Shown here in pieces: positions 53,676-62,994 of a stretch of 64,000 nt of DNA. The stretch lies in NCBI GenBank assembly GCA_025357945.1, contig JANYLJ010000067.1:1-64000 (forward strand), read 5' to 3'. The stretch's first letter is position 1. Every line of letters starts with the position of its first letter. The translations under genes and the position numbers were made by a program. This stretch comes from Gemmatimonadota bacterium (GTDB taxonomy: Bacteria; Gemmatimonadota; Gemmatimonadetes; Gemmatimonadales; GWC2-71-9). A model generated the notes under the pieces. It saw only the letters and a list, made by a program, of their open reading frames with translations, searched no databases and was not told the origin of the DNA.

Positions 53676-54353
53676 ATGTCCTCCCTTGCCCGACGCGCAA
53701 CGGCCGAGATGCTCGGCACCGCCTTCCTGGTCTTTTTCGCCTGCGGTGCGGTCATCATGGACAACTTCCCGGGCGCCCGGTTCGGCTTGCTCGGCATGAC
53801 GATCATTTACGCCTTCATCGTGTCGTTGGCGATCTCGATGACGATGGGCATCTCCGGCGGGCACGTCAATCCCGCGGTGACGCTCGGCATGCTGGTCATC
53901 AAGCGAATCGCACCGAGCGAGGCGTTCATCTACATCGCGTCGCAGCTGGTCGGCGCGCTGGTCGGCGCGATGATGGTCAAGACCTTCCTGCCGAGCAATG
54001 TCGGCCGTGTCATCGCCTTCGGTACACCGGTGCTGAATAGCTCGGTCACCTTTGGCAACGGCGTCGCCATCGAAGCGATCATCACCTTCCTGCTGATGTC
54101 GGGCATGATGGCAACGATCGTCGCGCAGAACGCGCCCAGGATCGGCGGCTTCGGCGTGGGGCTCACGCTGATCCCGTCGATGATGGTTACCGGCGTCCTC
54201 ACTGGGGCGGTCGCCAACCCGGCTCGCGCTTTCGGACCGGCGATCATCAGCGGCAACGTCACGGCGCAGGCGGTGTGGTGGATCGGGCCGATCCTGGGAG
54301 CCGTGCTCGCCGCACTGTTGTGGGAGCACGTGTTGCTGAAGAAGAGCGAATAG
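53676..54353 (+). CDS. MIP-family channel (aquaporin/glycerol facilitator)
   Basis: 225 residues, six helices. Both NPA motifs are present: HVNPAVTLG (about residues 66-74) and VANPARAFGP (about 178-187), with the selectivity-filter Arg after the second NPA. An AGGAG ribosome-binding site lies at 53661-53665. Length and sequence fit aquaporin Z-like or NIP channels. The TAG stop forms the first bases of a heptamer tract. Confidence 0.92.
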   Translation: MSSLARRATAEMLGTAFLVFFACGAVIMDNFPGARFGLLGMTIIYAFIVSLAISMTMGISGGHVNPAVTLGMLVIKRIAPSEAFIYIASQLVGALVGAMMVKTFLPSNVGRVIAFGTPVLNSSVTFGNGVAIEAIITFLLMSGMMATIVAQNAPRIGGFGVGLTLIPSMMVTGVLTGAVANPARAFGPAIISGNVTAQAVWWIGPILGAVLAALLWEHVLLKKSE

Positions 54354-54458
54354 AGACGAGAGACGAGAGACGAGAGACGAGAGACGAGTCGAGTGTGGCG
54401 CTGAAGAAGGCGAATGGCAACCGGGTGCCTTTTCTCGTCTCTCGTCTCTCGTCTCTCC
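54353..54458. repeat. Inverted pair of heptamer tracts between the MIP channel and ccmD
   Basis: The left arm (54353-54388) begins within the TAG stop of the channel gene. The right arm (about 54433-54458) begins, on the minus strand, right after the ccmD TAG stop. The loop is about 43 nt. Each convergent gene thus carries its own purine-rich ACGAGAG tail. Confidence 0.96.
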
Positions 54459-54557
54459 CTATTTCCTGCTTCCCCTCCAAAGCACCGCCGCATACCCCAC
54501 CAGAATCACCGCCGCAACGATGTATGCGGCGGTGAGATAGTTCCCGTTATTCGGCAT
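54459..54557 (-). CDS. ccmD: CcmD, small heme-exporter subunit
   Basis: Thirty-two residues: MPNNGNYLTAAYIVAAVILV, then GYAAVLWRGSRK. It has one membrane helix with a short basic C-terminus, the CcmD pattern. In E. coli CcmD releases holo-CcmE from the CcmABC complex. Its ATG lies 11 bases inside the 3' end of ccmC on the same strand. The stop is followed directly by the heptamer tract. Confidence 0.85.
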   Translation of the reverse strand: MPNNGNYLTAAYIVAAVILVGYAAVLWRGSRK

Positions 54558-55245
54558 CGCGTGCCTCCGTCGCCGCCCGCTTGAGCCCGATGCCATACCG
54601 CGTCGTGACGAACCCGATGTACAACAGCGTGTACGCGCCGAACGAGAGCAACAGCGGCTCGAGCAGCACCCACGGCAGCGGCGACTTCTGTGGCGCCATG
54701 ATCACCGGCTTGGGGTGCTGCGAGTTGAACAGGTAGACCGTGAGATGGATGAACGGCACCAGAATCGTACCCATGATACCGATCACGGCGCCGAAGCGGG
54801 CGCGCTCGACCGGGTCGCGGAGCGCCGAGCGAAGCGCGAAGTACCCCGCAAACAGCAAGTAGAGGAGCAGTGTGAATGTCAGGCGAGGGTCCCACACCCA
54901 CCACGCGCCCCAGATGGTCCGGCCCCAGATCGGCCCGGTGATCAGCAGCACGGCGCCGAACACCATGCCCACCGTGGCGGACGCTTCGGCGAAAATGTCG
55001 AGTCGGGCGTCCTGCAACCAGAAGTAGAGCACGCCGACCACGCCCACCAGCACGAACGCCATTTCCATTGCCCACGCCGCCGGCGCGTGCACATACAGGA
55101 TCTTGAAGGCGAGCCCCTGGCTCCGCTCCGCCGGCGTGAAGCCGAGCGCGAGAACGTAGATGCCGGCGAGCGCGAGCAGCCCGGCAACCGTGATCGCGCG
55201 GCCGCGGCGCATGATGCGATCGATCGCGTGGAGGTCCGCTGTCAT
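54547..55245 (-). CDS. ccmC: Heme exporter/heme handling protein CcmC
   Basis: Six-helix inner-membrane protein that loads heme onto CcmE for cytochrome c maturation, 232 residues. It has the heme-binding Trp-rich motif WGRTIWGAWWVWDPRLT (about 107-123) and flanking His residues (YVHAPAAW, PFIHLTVY). The ATG overlaps the ccmB stop (ATGA). Third gene of ccmABCD. No ccmE, F, G or H is in the window. Confidence 0.95.
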   Translation of the reverse strand: MTADLHAIDRIMRRGRAITVAGLLALAGIYVLALGFTPAERSQGLAFKILYVHAPAAWAMEMAFVLVGVVGVLYFWLQDARLDIFAEASATVGMVFGAVLLITGPIWGRTIWGAWWVWDPRLTFTLLLYLLFAGYFALRSALRDPVERARFGAVIGIMGTILVPFIHLTVYLFNSQHPKPVIMAPQKSPLPWVLLEPLLLSFGAYTLLYIGFVTTRYGIGLKRAATEARDAE

Positions 55246-55919
55246 TGATCCATCACCGCCGGAAAAAGCATCGTGGCCAGGGCCAGGAACACCGTGTCGT
55301 AGAGCGCCAGCAATCTAAGCCAGCCCGACAGCTCGCTCATCGGCGCATCGGCGAGGATCCGCACGGTGGCCTGCGACGCGAAGAAGAGCGGCGGAATGAG
55401 GAACGGCAGCAGCAGGACGGGGAGCAGCAGTTCGGCGAATCGCGTGCGCACCGCCATCGCCGAGAAGAGCGTCCCGGGTGCCGTGAATCCCACGGCCGCC
55501 AGCAGGGCGACGGCACCGACGCCGAACACCCGCGGGTGTGGCTCCAAGTTGAAAAAGATCATCCAGAGCGGGATCGTGACGACTTCGACGACCACCACCA
55601 GCACCAGGTTGGCGAGCCACTTGCCCCAGAATAGCGCGCTTGGCCCCACCGGCGCGAGCAGGATCCCCTCAAGCGCCGCGTTCTCGCGCTCGAGCAGGAA
55701 GGCGCGATTAAGCGTGACCACCGTGGCCAGCGCGAGCATCACCCAGAGGACCGTCGGCGCCAGCGCGGCTAGCGACACGCTGGCGCCGTCGCGCGAGAAG
55801 ACGAACACCAGCTGGACCAGCACCGCGAACAGCACCGCCGTCGCGAAGGCGGTGCGATGCCGCCACTCGATCCGCAGGTCCTTGGCCGCGATGGCGACGG
55901 CCGCGCGGCTGAAGCTCAC
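55242..55919 (-). CDS. ccmB: Heme ABC exporter permease CcmB
   Basis: 225 residues, six helices. It starts with LRIEWRHRTAF in the cytoplasm and includes a family-type loop (LERENAALEGILLAPVGPSA, about residues 76-95). It forms the ABC transporter with CcmA. Overlaps ccmA and ccmC by 4 bp on either side. Confidence 0.92.
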   Translation of the reverse strand: MSFSRAAVAIAAKDLRIEWRHRTAFATAVLFAVLVQLVFVFSRDGASVSLAALAPTVLWVMLALATVVTLNRAFLLERENAALEGILLAPVGPSALFWGKWLANLVLVVVVEVVTIPLWMIFFNLEPHPRVFGVGAVALLAAVGFTAPGTLFSAMAVRTRFAELLLPVLLLPFLIPPLFFASQATVRILADAPMSELSGWLRLLALYDTVFLALATMLFPAVMDQ

Positions 55920-56629
55920 GCGGCGAGTGCCTGGTTGTAGCTGGTGACAAAGCCTTCGAGCGTCGCCGGGCGGGCGATGTCCAGAACCACGGCACCGCGG
56001 CTGAGCATGACGACGCGTGTGGCAATCTGCCAGACATCACCCGGCTGATGGGTCACGCAGACGACCGCGCGACCAGCCGCCGCACCAGCCGCGATCCCGG
56101 AGCGGAGCTGCTCGACCGAAGCGCCGTCCAATCCGGAAAACGGTTCGTCGAGCAACAGCACCGCCGGACCGTGGAGGGTGGCGCGGGCGATTGCCAAGCG
56201 CTGCCGGGTGCCGTGCGACAGGACGCCGGCCCGGGCATCCGCGCGTTGCGTCAGTCCAGCAGCGTCGAGCGCATCCATCACCCGTTGCTCAACCGAGTCG
56301 AGGCCGTGCAACGCCGCCGCGAAACGCAGGTTCTCACGCGCAGTGAGGTCATCGTACAGGAAGGTCTGATGCGAAAGGAATCCTACCCCGGCGCGGGCGG
56401 CCGGGTCTCGCTGTAGTAGCGCACCACAGACGCGGACCGACCCGCGCGTCGGGCGAGCGAGCCCGGCGAGACAGCGGAGCAACGTCGACTTACCGGCGCC
56501 GTTCGGCCCCACCAGCAGCACCACTTCTCCAGCGGCCACGGTCAGGTCCACCGACCGCAACGCCCGAACGTGCCCGAAACGGCGTTCGAGGGAGAGGGCT
56601 TCAATGACGGGGGGGGATGAGGGATTCAT
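55916..56629 (-). CDS. ccmA: Heme ABC exporter ATP-binding protein CcmA
   Basis: 237 residues. Walker A LLVGPNGAGKSTLLRCLAG (about 36-54), signature LSHGTRQRLAIARA and Walker B VLLLDEPFSGLDG. The LSHGTRQR signature variant (usual LSxGQ) is typical of CcmA. First gene of the ccmABCD operon. It is followed upstream by a repeat-rich gap of about 100 bp. Confidence 0.93.
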   Translation of the reverse strand: MNPSSPPVIEALSLERRFGHVRALRSVDLTVAAGEVVLLVGPNGAGKSTLLRCLAGLARPTRGSVRVCGALLQRDPAARAGVGFLSHQTFLYDDLTARENLRFAAALHGLDSVEQRVMDALDAAGLTQRADARAGVLSHGTRQRLAIARATLHGPAVLLLDEPFSGLDGASVEQLRSGIAAGAAAGRAVVCVTHQPGDVWQIATRVVMLSRGAVVLDIARPATLEGFVTSYNQALAA

Positions 56630-56644
56630 GCTGCCGAATCATAA

Positions 56645-56725
56645 GCCATGAGCCATGAGCCCCAGCCGGTACGCGAGCGTGCGCATGGCACGCGCTAGCT
56701 CAACTCGCGGGCTCACGGCTCGTTG
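56645..56725. repeat. Short heptamer repeat GCCATGA and degenerate inverted sequence
   Basis: GCCATGA occurs twice in tandem (56645-56658), followed by variants. GGGCTCACGGCTCG near 56710 is an imperfect reverse complement of the GAGCCATGAGCC run. It lies between ccmA (start side) and the STAS gene. It is another 7-bp unit, unrelated to ACGAGAG. Confidence 0.5.
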
Positions 56726-56732
56726 CTGGTAG

Positions 56733-57035
56733 CTAGGATCCCGACGAAAAAAGAAACAAATCGTCCAACTTCGTCAGCACCAGCAAGAACTCGATCTCCG
56801 GCCCCACATTGCGGAGCATCACCTGCTGGCGGCGCTCGCTGGCATGGCGGTGTACCATGACCAGGGCGCTCAAGCCGGCGGAGTCGATCTCCTTGGTGGC
56901 GCTGAGGTCCACGACAAGCTGCCCGCGCCCCTCGCCCATTTCGTCCAGCAAGGCGTTCGCCTGCTGCCGGAATGGCTCGCGGGTCACGAGTCCGAGATTC
57001 TCGGGCGCCTGCAGCACCCGGCTATTGGGCTGCAC
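56733..57035 (-). CDS. STAS-domain protein (anti-sigma-factor antagonist-like)
   Basis: 100 residues from GTG 57033-57035. The STAS fold is shown by LVVDLSATKEIDSAGLSALV (about 45-64) with Ser57 as the putative phosphorylation site. GGGAGG lies about 17 bases before this GTG and only five before an in-frame CTG at 57048-57050, so a CTG start is possible. The frame is open further upstream but without coding character. No kinase or phosphatase neighbour is seen. Confidence 0.8.
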   Translation of the reverse strand: MQPNSRVLQAPENLGLVTREPFRQQANALLDEMGEGRGQLVVDLSATKEIDSAGLSALVMVHRHASERRQQVMLRNVGPEIEFLLVLTKLDDLFLFSSGS

Positions 57036-57226
57036 GGTGGAAACGGTCAGGGGGCCTCCCGCCCAGGGTACGCTGACAGGTAGCAAGGGCCTTGCCAGTG
57101 GAGCGCGCAGGGCGCCGGACCCCGGCGTTCCACTCCGGTGTGGCGGGAACGCATCGGTTTTGCACCCCTGTTCCGATCGTCCAGGCCGAGCCGTCACTTT
57201 ATTGCCGGACCGCTAATTTGTTCGCC

Positions 57227-59176
57227 ATGAGCCAACAACTCGACACCCTGCTGAACGAGGAGCGCCGCTTCCCGCCCGCCCCGGCGTTTGCGGCCCGGGC
57301 GCATGGAACGGCGGCCACCTACGCCGCCGCCAAGGCCGACCGCCTCCAATTCTGGGCCGAACGCGCCGCCGAGCTGGAGTGGTTCACGCCCTGGCGCACG
57401 GTGTTGGAGTGGGACCTCCCGCACGCCCGCTGGTTCACCGGCGGCACACTGAACGCGTCGGTCAATTGTCTCGATCGGCACGTCCGGGGCGCGAAACGCA
57501 ACCAGGCGGCACTGCTCTGGGAGGGCGAACCGGGCGACCGGCGTGTGCTCACCTACTGGGAGCTCTACCGCGAAACCTGCCGCGCGGCGAACGCCCTGCG
57601 CGCCCTCGGCGTCAAGCGCGGCGATCGCGTGGCGATCTACTTGCCGATGATCCCGGAAGCCGCGATCGCGATGCTTGCGTGCGCGCGCATCGGTGCGGTG
57701 CATTCGGTGGTGTTCGGCGGCTTCTCCGCCGAGTCACTGCGCGACCGGATCACCGACGCCAAGGCGGTCTGTTGCATCACCGCCGACGGCGGATATCGGC
57801 GCGGCCAGGCATTGCCGCTCAAGCGCTTCGTGGACGACGCCCTCGCCGAGTGCCCGTCGGTCACCAGTTGCCTGGTGGTTCATCGTGGTGGCGGGGCGCT
57901 CGATCCGACGCACTGCCCGATGACGGACGGCCGCGATCACTGGTGGCACCGCGCGCTCGACGCCGAGTCGGCGCATTGCGAGCCCGAACGGATGGCAGCA
58001 GAGGACCTCCTGTTCATTCTGTACACGTCGGGCACGACCGGGAAACCGAAGGGGGTCGTGCACACCACCGGTGGCTACCTCACCCAGGTGGCGACGACGA
58101 CGAAGTACGTCTTCGACCTGCGCGACGACGACGTCTTCTGGTGCACCGCCGATATCGGCTGGGTGACGGGCCATTCGTATGTCGTATACGGTCCGCTCGC
58201 CAACGGTGCCACGGTGATGATGTACGAAGGGGCGCCCGACTGGCCCGAGCGCGACCGCTTCTGGGACATCTGCGAACGCTACGGCGTGACGGTGCTGTAC
58301 ACCGCACCGACCGCAATTCGTGCCTTCATGAAATGGGGTAGCGAACATCCGGCGAAACACGACCTCTCCCGGCTCCGGTTGCTCGGCAGCGTGGGCGAGC
58401 CGATCAATCCGGAAGCATGGATCTGGTACCACGAGCAGATCGGCGGCGGGCGTTGCCCGATTGTCGACACCTGGTGGCAGACCGAAACCGGCGGGATCAT
58501 GATCACGCCGCTGCCGGGTGTGGTCACCACCAAGCCGGGCTCCGCGACGATTCCCTTCCCCGGCATCGATGTCGAGCTGGTGGATGTCCAAGGGACCCCG
58601 CTCACCCAGGGCGGTGGGTTCCTGACCATCACGTCGCCGTGGCCGGGCATGCTGCGCACCATCTACGGCGACGACGAGCGCTATCGCGACACCTACTGGA
58701 GCCGGTTCCCGGGTCGCTACTTCGCCGGCGACGGCGCCAAGCTGGACGACGACGGGTACTGGTGGATCCTGGGGCGCGTCGACGACGTGCTCAACGTCGC
58801 CGGTCACCGCATCGGCACCATGGAAGTCGAAAGCGCGCTCGTCGATCATCCCGCCGTCGCGGAGGCGGCGGTCGTCGGCCGGGCGCACGAGCTCAAGGGC
58901 CAGGCGATCGCGGCGTTCGTCACGCTGAAGGACGGCATCCACCCATCGAGCGCACTCCGCGACGAGCTGCGCGATCACGTCGCGATCAAGATCGGTGCCA
59001 TTGCGAAGCCCGACGACATTCTGTTTTCAGCCGACCTGCCCAAGACGCGGTCGGGCAAGATCATGCGGCGGTTGCTGCGCGACATCGCCGACGGGAGAGC
59101 GCTCGGCGACACCACGACGCTCGCGGATCCGAACGTCGTGGCGCGGCTAAAAACGCAGTACGAGGACAAAGAATAG
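57227..59176 (+). CDS. acs: Acetyl-coenzyme A synthetase
   Basis: AMP-forming acetate-CoA ligase, 649 residues (E. coli 652). N-terminal ACS-type domain ([18 protein letters not shown]), ATP loop [15 protein letters not shown] (about 268-282), WWQTETGG substrate/ATP site, hinge [16 protein letters not shown] and acetylation/catalytic Lys in [11 protein letters not shown]. Starts at ATG 57227. It ends with TAG followed immediately by a heptamer tract. Enables growth on acetate. Confidence 0.96.
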   Translation: MSQQLDTLLNEERRFPPAPAFAARAHGTAATYAAAKADRLQFWAERAAELEWFTPWRTVLEWDLPHARWFTGGTLNASVNCLDRHVRGAKRNQAALLWEGEPGDRRVLTYWELYRETCRAANALRALGVKRGDRVAIYLPMIPEAAIAMLACARIGAVHSVVFGGFSAESLRDRITDAKAVCCITADGGYRRGQALPLKRFVDDALAECPSVTSCLVVHRGGGALDPTHCPMTDGRDHWWHRALDAESAHCEPERMAAEDLLFILYTSGTTGKPKGVVHTTGGYLTQVATTTKYVFDLRDDDVFWCTADIGWVTGHSYVVYGPLANGATVMMYEGAPDWPERDRFWDICERYGVTVLYTAPTAIRAFMKWGSEHPAKHDLSRLRLLGSVGEPINPEAWIWYHEQIGGGRCPIVDTWWQTETGGIMITPLPGVVTTKPGSATIPFPGIDVELVDVQGTPLTQGGGFLTITSPWPGMLRTIYGDDERYRDTYWSRFPGRYFAGDGAKLDDDGYWWILGRVDDVLNVAGHRIGTMEVESALVDHPAVAEAAVVGRAHELKGQAIAAFVTLKDGIHPSSALRDELRDHVAIKIGAIAKPDDILFSADLPKTRSGKIMRRLLRDIADGRALGDTTTLADPNVVARLKTQYEDKE

Positions 59177-59270
59177 GAGAGACGAGAGACGAGAGACGAG
59201 AAAAACGCCGGGGTCGCGCCTTGTTTCCCGGGCGACGGCACCTTCTCGTCTCTCGTCTCTCGTCTCTCGT
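59177..59270. repeat. Inverted pair of heptamer tracts between acs and kup
   Basis: The left arm (59177-59200) starts directly after the acs stop. The right arm (about 59244-59270) starts, on the minus strand, one base past the kup stop. The loop is about 43 nt, beginning AAAAACGCCGGGG. Same layout as at 54353-54458. Confidence 0.96.
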
Positions 59271-59271
59271 G

Positions 59272-61203
59272 CTACACCTCGATCTGCGTCCCCAGCTCGA
59301 TCACCCGGTTTGGCGGCAGCCCGAAGAATGACGCCGCGCTGATGGCGTTCCGGCTCATCACGGCAAACAGCTCGGCGCGCCACGGCGGCATGGAACCCGG
59401 CGTGTGCTCGACACCCGCTCGGCGGGGCGGCACGATCAGCGTCTCGCGACCGAGATAGAACGTCACGTCGTGGAGCTTCAGCGAAGGAACCGGTTCGCCC
59501 GCTTCGTGCAGCGACTGCCCAATCGCTGCGAGGATCTCGGGCACGTTGGGAGATTCCATGAACCCGTACCGCGCGGTGACCTGGTAGAACCCGGCGCCCC
59601 GTGCTGCTACGGTCACGCGGTCGACGTCGGCGACCTGCGGGATTTCCTGCGACGACAGCGTCATCAGCACGACCTTGTCATGCAGCACCTTGTTGTGCTT
59701 GAGATGATGCAGCAGCACCGGCGGCGCCACATTCGGAATCGCGGTCAAGAACACCGCCACGCCGGACACGCGCAACGGCTTGCTCCGCTCGATGTCGGGA
59801 ATGAAGAGGTCGAGTGGCAACGATGTCTCGGTGAGGATACCGGTCACCTGCTGCCGTCCGCGACGCCACGTGCTCATCAACAGGTAGATCACCGCGCCAG
59901 CCGCGAGCGGGAACCAGCCGCCCTCGACGAACTTGATCATGTTGGCGCCGAAGAAGGCAAGGTCAACGACCACGAAGAGCGACGTCAACGACACGACCGC
60001 CCAGAGCGGCCAGTGCCAGATCTTCCGCTGCACCACGGCGAACAGGATCGACGTGATCAACATCGTTCCCGTGACGGCAACGCCATAGGTCGCCGCGAGG
60101 GCGTGGGACGACTTGAACGCCAGGACGAGTGCCACGGTGCCGAGCCAGAGCGCCCAATTGATGCCGGGCATGTAGATCTGACCGATCTCGGAGCGCGACG
60201 TGTGGATCAGTCGCATCCGCGGCACGAAGCCGAGTTGCATCGCCTGTTGGGTCAGCGAGAATGCCCCGGAGATCAGCGCCTGCGATGCGATGGTCGCCGC
60301 CATCGTGGCGATCGCCACCATCGGATAGAGCGCCCATCCCGGCACCAGGCTGAAGAACGGATTGGCGACGGCCGCGCGTCCTTCTGCCAGCAGCACCGCG
60401 CCCTGGCCGAGATAGTTGAGCATCAGCGCCGGCAGCACGAAACCCCACCAGGCCAGCCGGATCGGGCGGCGGCCGAAGTGTCCCATGTCGGCGTAGAGTG
60501 CCTCGGCGCCGGTGAGGACCAGGAAGATCGACCCGAGGACGAAGAAGCTGCCGAAGCCGTTGCGTTGCAGGTACGCCAGTCCATGGGACGGATCGAGCGC
60601 GGCGAGCACCCCCGGGTGCAGCATGATGCCCCGCACGCCGAGCACCGCGAGACAACCGAACCAGAGCACCATGAATCGGCCGAAGAGGCCGCCGACACGG
60701 GCGGTGCCGCGCTTCTGGATCCAGAACAATCCGGTCAGGATACCGACGGTGAGCGGCACCACCCAGCGTTGGAACGCCGGTGTGGCGACGTGGAGACCTT
60801 CCACGGCCGAGAGGACCGAAATCGCCGGCGTGATCACGCCGTCGCCATAGAGCAGTGCCGCACCGAAGAGGCCCAGCATCAGCAGCAGTTCGCGGCGATG
60901 TCCCGCCGGCCCGCGCGGCCGGACCAGCGCCAGTAGTGCCAGGATACCGCCCTCGCCGCGGTTGTCGGCCCGCAGCACCATCGCGATGTACTTGAACGAC
61001 ACGACGAAGTTGAGCGACCAGAACACCAGCGAGAGGACGCCGAGGACGTTCTCGGACGAAAGCGGCACCGCGTGGGCGCCGTTGAAGCATTCCTTGAGGG
61101 CGTAGAGCGGCGAGGTACCGATGTCGCCGTACACCACACCCAGCGCCGCGAGGGCAAGGCCGGCAAGGACCTTACCTGATGGCGGCTTGCGCTCGTCGGT
61201 CAC
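59272..61203 (-). CDS. kup: Kup-type potassium uptake transporter
   Basis: Proton/potassium symporter of the KUP/HAK/KT family, 643 residues (E. coli Kup 622). The first helix GVVYGDIGTSPLYALKECF (about 22-40) is the family signature, followed by about 12 helices and a C-terminal cytoplasmic domain of about 190 residues. The GTG at 61201-61203 overlaps the stop of the dsbA-like gene (GTGA); the frame is open upstream but within the neighbour. Confidence 0.95.
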   Translation of the reverse strand: MTDERKPPSGKVLAGLALAALGVVYGDIGTSPLYALKECFNGAHAVPLSSENVLGVLSLVFWSLNFVVSFKYIAMVLRADNRGEGGILALLALVRPRGPAGHRRELLLMLGLFGAALLYGDGVITPAISVLSAVEGLHVATPAFQRWVVPLTVGILTGLFWIQKRGTARVGGLFGRFMVLWFGCLAVLGVRGIMLHPGVLAALDPSHGLAYLQRNGFGSFFVLGSIFLVLTGAEALYADMGHFGRRPIRLAWWGFVLPALMLNYLGQGAVLLAEGRAAVANPFFSLVPGWALYPMVAIATMAATIASQALISGAFSLTQQAMQLGFVPRMRLIHTSRSEIGQIYMPGINWALWLGTVALVLAFKSSHALAATYGVAVTGTMLITSILFAVVQRKIWHWPLWAVVSLTSLFVVVDLAFFGANMIKFVEGGWFPLAAGAVIYLLMSTWRRGRQQVTGILTETSLPLDLFIPDIERSKPLRVSGVAVFLTAIPNVAPPVLLHHLKHNKVLHDKVVLMTLSSQEIPQVADVDRVTVAARGAGFYQVTARYGFMESPNVPEILAAIGQSLHEAGEPVPSLKLHDVTFYLGRETLIVPPRRAGVEHTPGSMPPWRAELFAVMSRNAISAASFFGLPPNRVIELGTQIEV

Positions 61204-61907
61204 CGGCCGCCGGTAGGCTTCATTGGGCTGGAGGGAGCCGGTGCCGCAGCGATGATCGAATCCACCAGCTTGACCATCTGGTCGCTCGCCATGTTCGAAT
61301 AGATCCGGCCGCCGATGAGGAACGAGGGCGTGGAGTTGACGCCGAGCGCGGCTCCCTCGTTGGCTGAGGCCTGGATCCGTCCGGCGAACTTCGCCGACTT
61401 CATGCACACGTTCCATGCGTCAACGTTCAACCCGGCGGCCTTGACGATGTCGGTGAACACCGACATCGGGTTCGCGGAGAACGCCCAATCATTCTGGCGG
61501 CGGAACATCGCTTCCTTCACGTCCCAGAAATGCCGCTGGTCATCGGCGCACGCCGCCGCGTGGGACGCGACCCGCGTATGGGAGTGCACCCCGTCGAGCG
61601 GGAAGTCGCGATAGCGGAGCCGCGCCTTGCCCGCGTCGATCAATCGGACCTTGATGTCCGGCAGCTGCACTTGGTCAAAATTGGCGCACTGCGGGCACTG
61701 GAAGTCGCCGTATTCGGTGACCTCGACCGGCGCGCTGGCCGCACCCATGAGGTAGCCGCGGAACCCGGAGGTGTCCGCCGCTGTTACGACCACATTGGCC
61801 GGGATCGAGACGTTGTGGCTGCCCAGCATGCGGCTGGCGATGAACCAGACGCCGCCAGCCACCACGATGCCGAGAGCGATATAGAACGGCTTTTGACCGG
61901 GGGCCAT
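61200..61907 (-). CDS. DsbA-family thiol-disulfide protein, membrane anchored
   Basis: 235 residues. An N-terminal anchor (PFYIALGIVVAGGVWFIA) precedes a thioredoxin-like domain with active site CPQC (about residues 72-75, EYGDFQCPQCANF) and the cis-Pro loop NSTPSFLIGG. Resembles BdbD/DsbA2-type oxidases or isomerases. An exported Cys pair partner such as the VKOR protein at 1807 could reoxidise it, but they are not linked. Coupled to kup by a GTGA overlap. Confidence 0.9.
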   Translation of the reverse strand: MAPGQKPFYIALGIVVAGGVWFIASRMLGSHNVSIPANVVVTAADTSGFRGYLMGAASAPVEVTEYGDFQCPQCANFDQVQLPDIKVRLIDAGKARLRYRDFPLDGVHSHTRVASHAAACADDQRHFWDVKEAMFRRQNDWAFSANPMSVFTDIVKAAGLNVDAWNVCMKSAKFAGRIQASANEGAALGVNSTPSFLIGGRIYSNMASDQMVKLVDSIIAAAPAPSSPMKPTGGR

Positions 61908-62128
61908 GCTGCCTCAGGCGCATCAGCCGGCGAGCGCGGGACCCCGTTTGGGGGTGTCACGGCGGCGGACGCGCAGGACAAGTGAATCCGCGCTCGCACC
62001 AGCCTGAACCGGCTGGCGACGCCGACAATCTAATGCTCGCCGGGTCGGAATTGCCCTCAAGTGCCCGGATTCTCTATATTGCACGGAGAGCAAGTCACCG
62101 GACGAGGCGCCCCTGCCTCGGCAAACTC

Positions 62129-62437
62129 ATGAAGGAAGGTCGATTGACGAAGAAGAAGGCGGCCCCCCGCACGCCGGCGATGCCGACGGCGCTGGACCAG
62201 GCGCGAGACGAGTTGTTCAGTCACATCCTGCGCTGCGGAGTCCTCGAAGCAGCCGCAGAGCACCAGAAGGAATGGTTGGACGACACGATGCAGTACCTCG
62301 GCGAGCGCTACTCGCTGACACCTGAGCAACTCACCCAGGTGCGCGCGCTCGGCGACCGATTCTGCCAGCCCGTCGTGAAGCGTGTCGCGGCGACGACGGA
62401 GCCGGAAGCGGAACCCGTTGCGGTAGGCCAGGAGTAA
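62129..62437 (+). CDS. Small conserved-looking protein of unknown function
   Basis: 102 residues from ATG 62129. A TTG at 62144 has AAGGAAGG upstream and is a plausible alternative (97 residues). The N-terminus is Lys-rich (KKKAAPRT); the middle is helical (LDQARDELFSHILRCGVLEA); the C-terminus is Glu-rich (TTEPEAEPVAVGQE). Nothing recognisable. It is divergent from the dsbA-like gene and its stop is followed by a heptamer tract. Confidence 0.6.
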   Translation: MKEGRLTKKKAAPRTPAMPTALDQARDELFSHILRCGVLEAAAEHQKEWLDDTMQYLGERYSLTPEQLTQVRALGDRFCQPVVKRVAATTEPEAEPVAVGQE

Positions 62438-62439
62438 GA

Positions 62440-62577
62440 GCGAGACGAGAGACGAGAGAGACGAGAGAAACACCCACGGCCTCCGAAAGTTCGCCGGAGG
62501 CCGTCGCGTTGTTCGCGGTCGAGGCCAACTTCGCGTATCCCCGTCTCTCGTCTCTCGTCTCTCGACTCTCGTCTCTC
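62440..62577. repeat. Inverted pair of heptamer tracts enclosing a hairpin
   Basis: The left arm (about 62441-62468) follows the upstream + strand gene's stop. The right arm (62542-62577) precedes, on the + strand, the stop of the minus-strand osmC-like gene. The intervening 70 or so bases hold a separate 10-bp stem at 62476-62504. It is the second case of an inner hairpin, after 9445-9619. Confidence 0.94.
62476..62504. terminator. Stem-loop inside the heptamer pair
   Basis: Ten-bp stem ACGGCCTCCG with its complement and a 9-nt loop. No T-run follows (CGCGTTGTTC), so it may be a structure-dependent terminator for the gene ending at 62437. Confidence 0.55.
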
Positions 62578-62580
62578 AAC

Positions 62581-62994
62581 CTATTCGATCACGACTTCCG
62601 TCGTAATCGGTATATCCGGATTCAAGGACAACAACACGCTGCAGTACTTCGCCACCGACAGGTCCACCGCTCGCCGCGCGGCCGCCTCGGTGAGTCCTGC
62701 GCCGGACAGCGTGAATCGCAGCCAGATCTCGGTGAACCGGCGCGGGTAGTCAGCGGCCCGGCGGCCGCCGACCTCCACTCGGCAATGGGTCAGCGTGATC
62801 CGTTTCTTCTCGAGCACGCTCACCACATCGGCACCGGAGCACGCACCGGCCGCGCACACCAGCATGGTGACCGGGCTCGGACCCGCCACACCATCGCCGT
62901 CGAGAAGCACTCGCGGGCCGTCCGGCTTGCTGGCGGAGAAGCGGAGCCCACCGGTCCAGTCGAGTACGGCCATCAGCTTTTTCGGTTCGGTCAT
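62581..62994 (-). CDS. OsmC/Ohr-family protein
   Basis: 137 residues, a family-typical length. OsmC fold with a Cys in CAAGACSGADVVSVL (about residues 47-61) and a second Cys later in VAKYCSVLLSL, the two cysteines used in thiol-dependent peroxide reduction. It resembles the YhfA group. The ATG at 62992-62994 overlaps the stop of the phosphatidyltransferase gene. Likely detoxifies organic hydroperoxides. Confidence 0.87.
   Translation of the reverse strand: MTEPKKLMAVLDWTGGLRFSASKPDGPRVLLDGDGVAGPSPVTMLVCAAGACSGADVVSVLEKKRITLTHCRVEVGGRRAADYPRRFTEIWLRFTLSGAGLTEAAARRAVDLSVAKYCSVLLSLNPDIPITTEVVIE

Noticed and set aside
51963-54329. 788-residue minus-strand open frame
   Set aside because: It lies antisense to the ketosynthase, SRPBCC and MIP channel genes, is rich in Arg/Asp/His, and has no domain.
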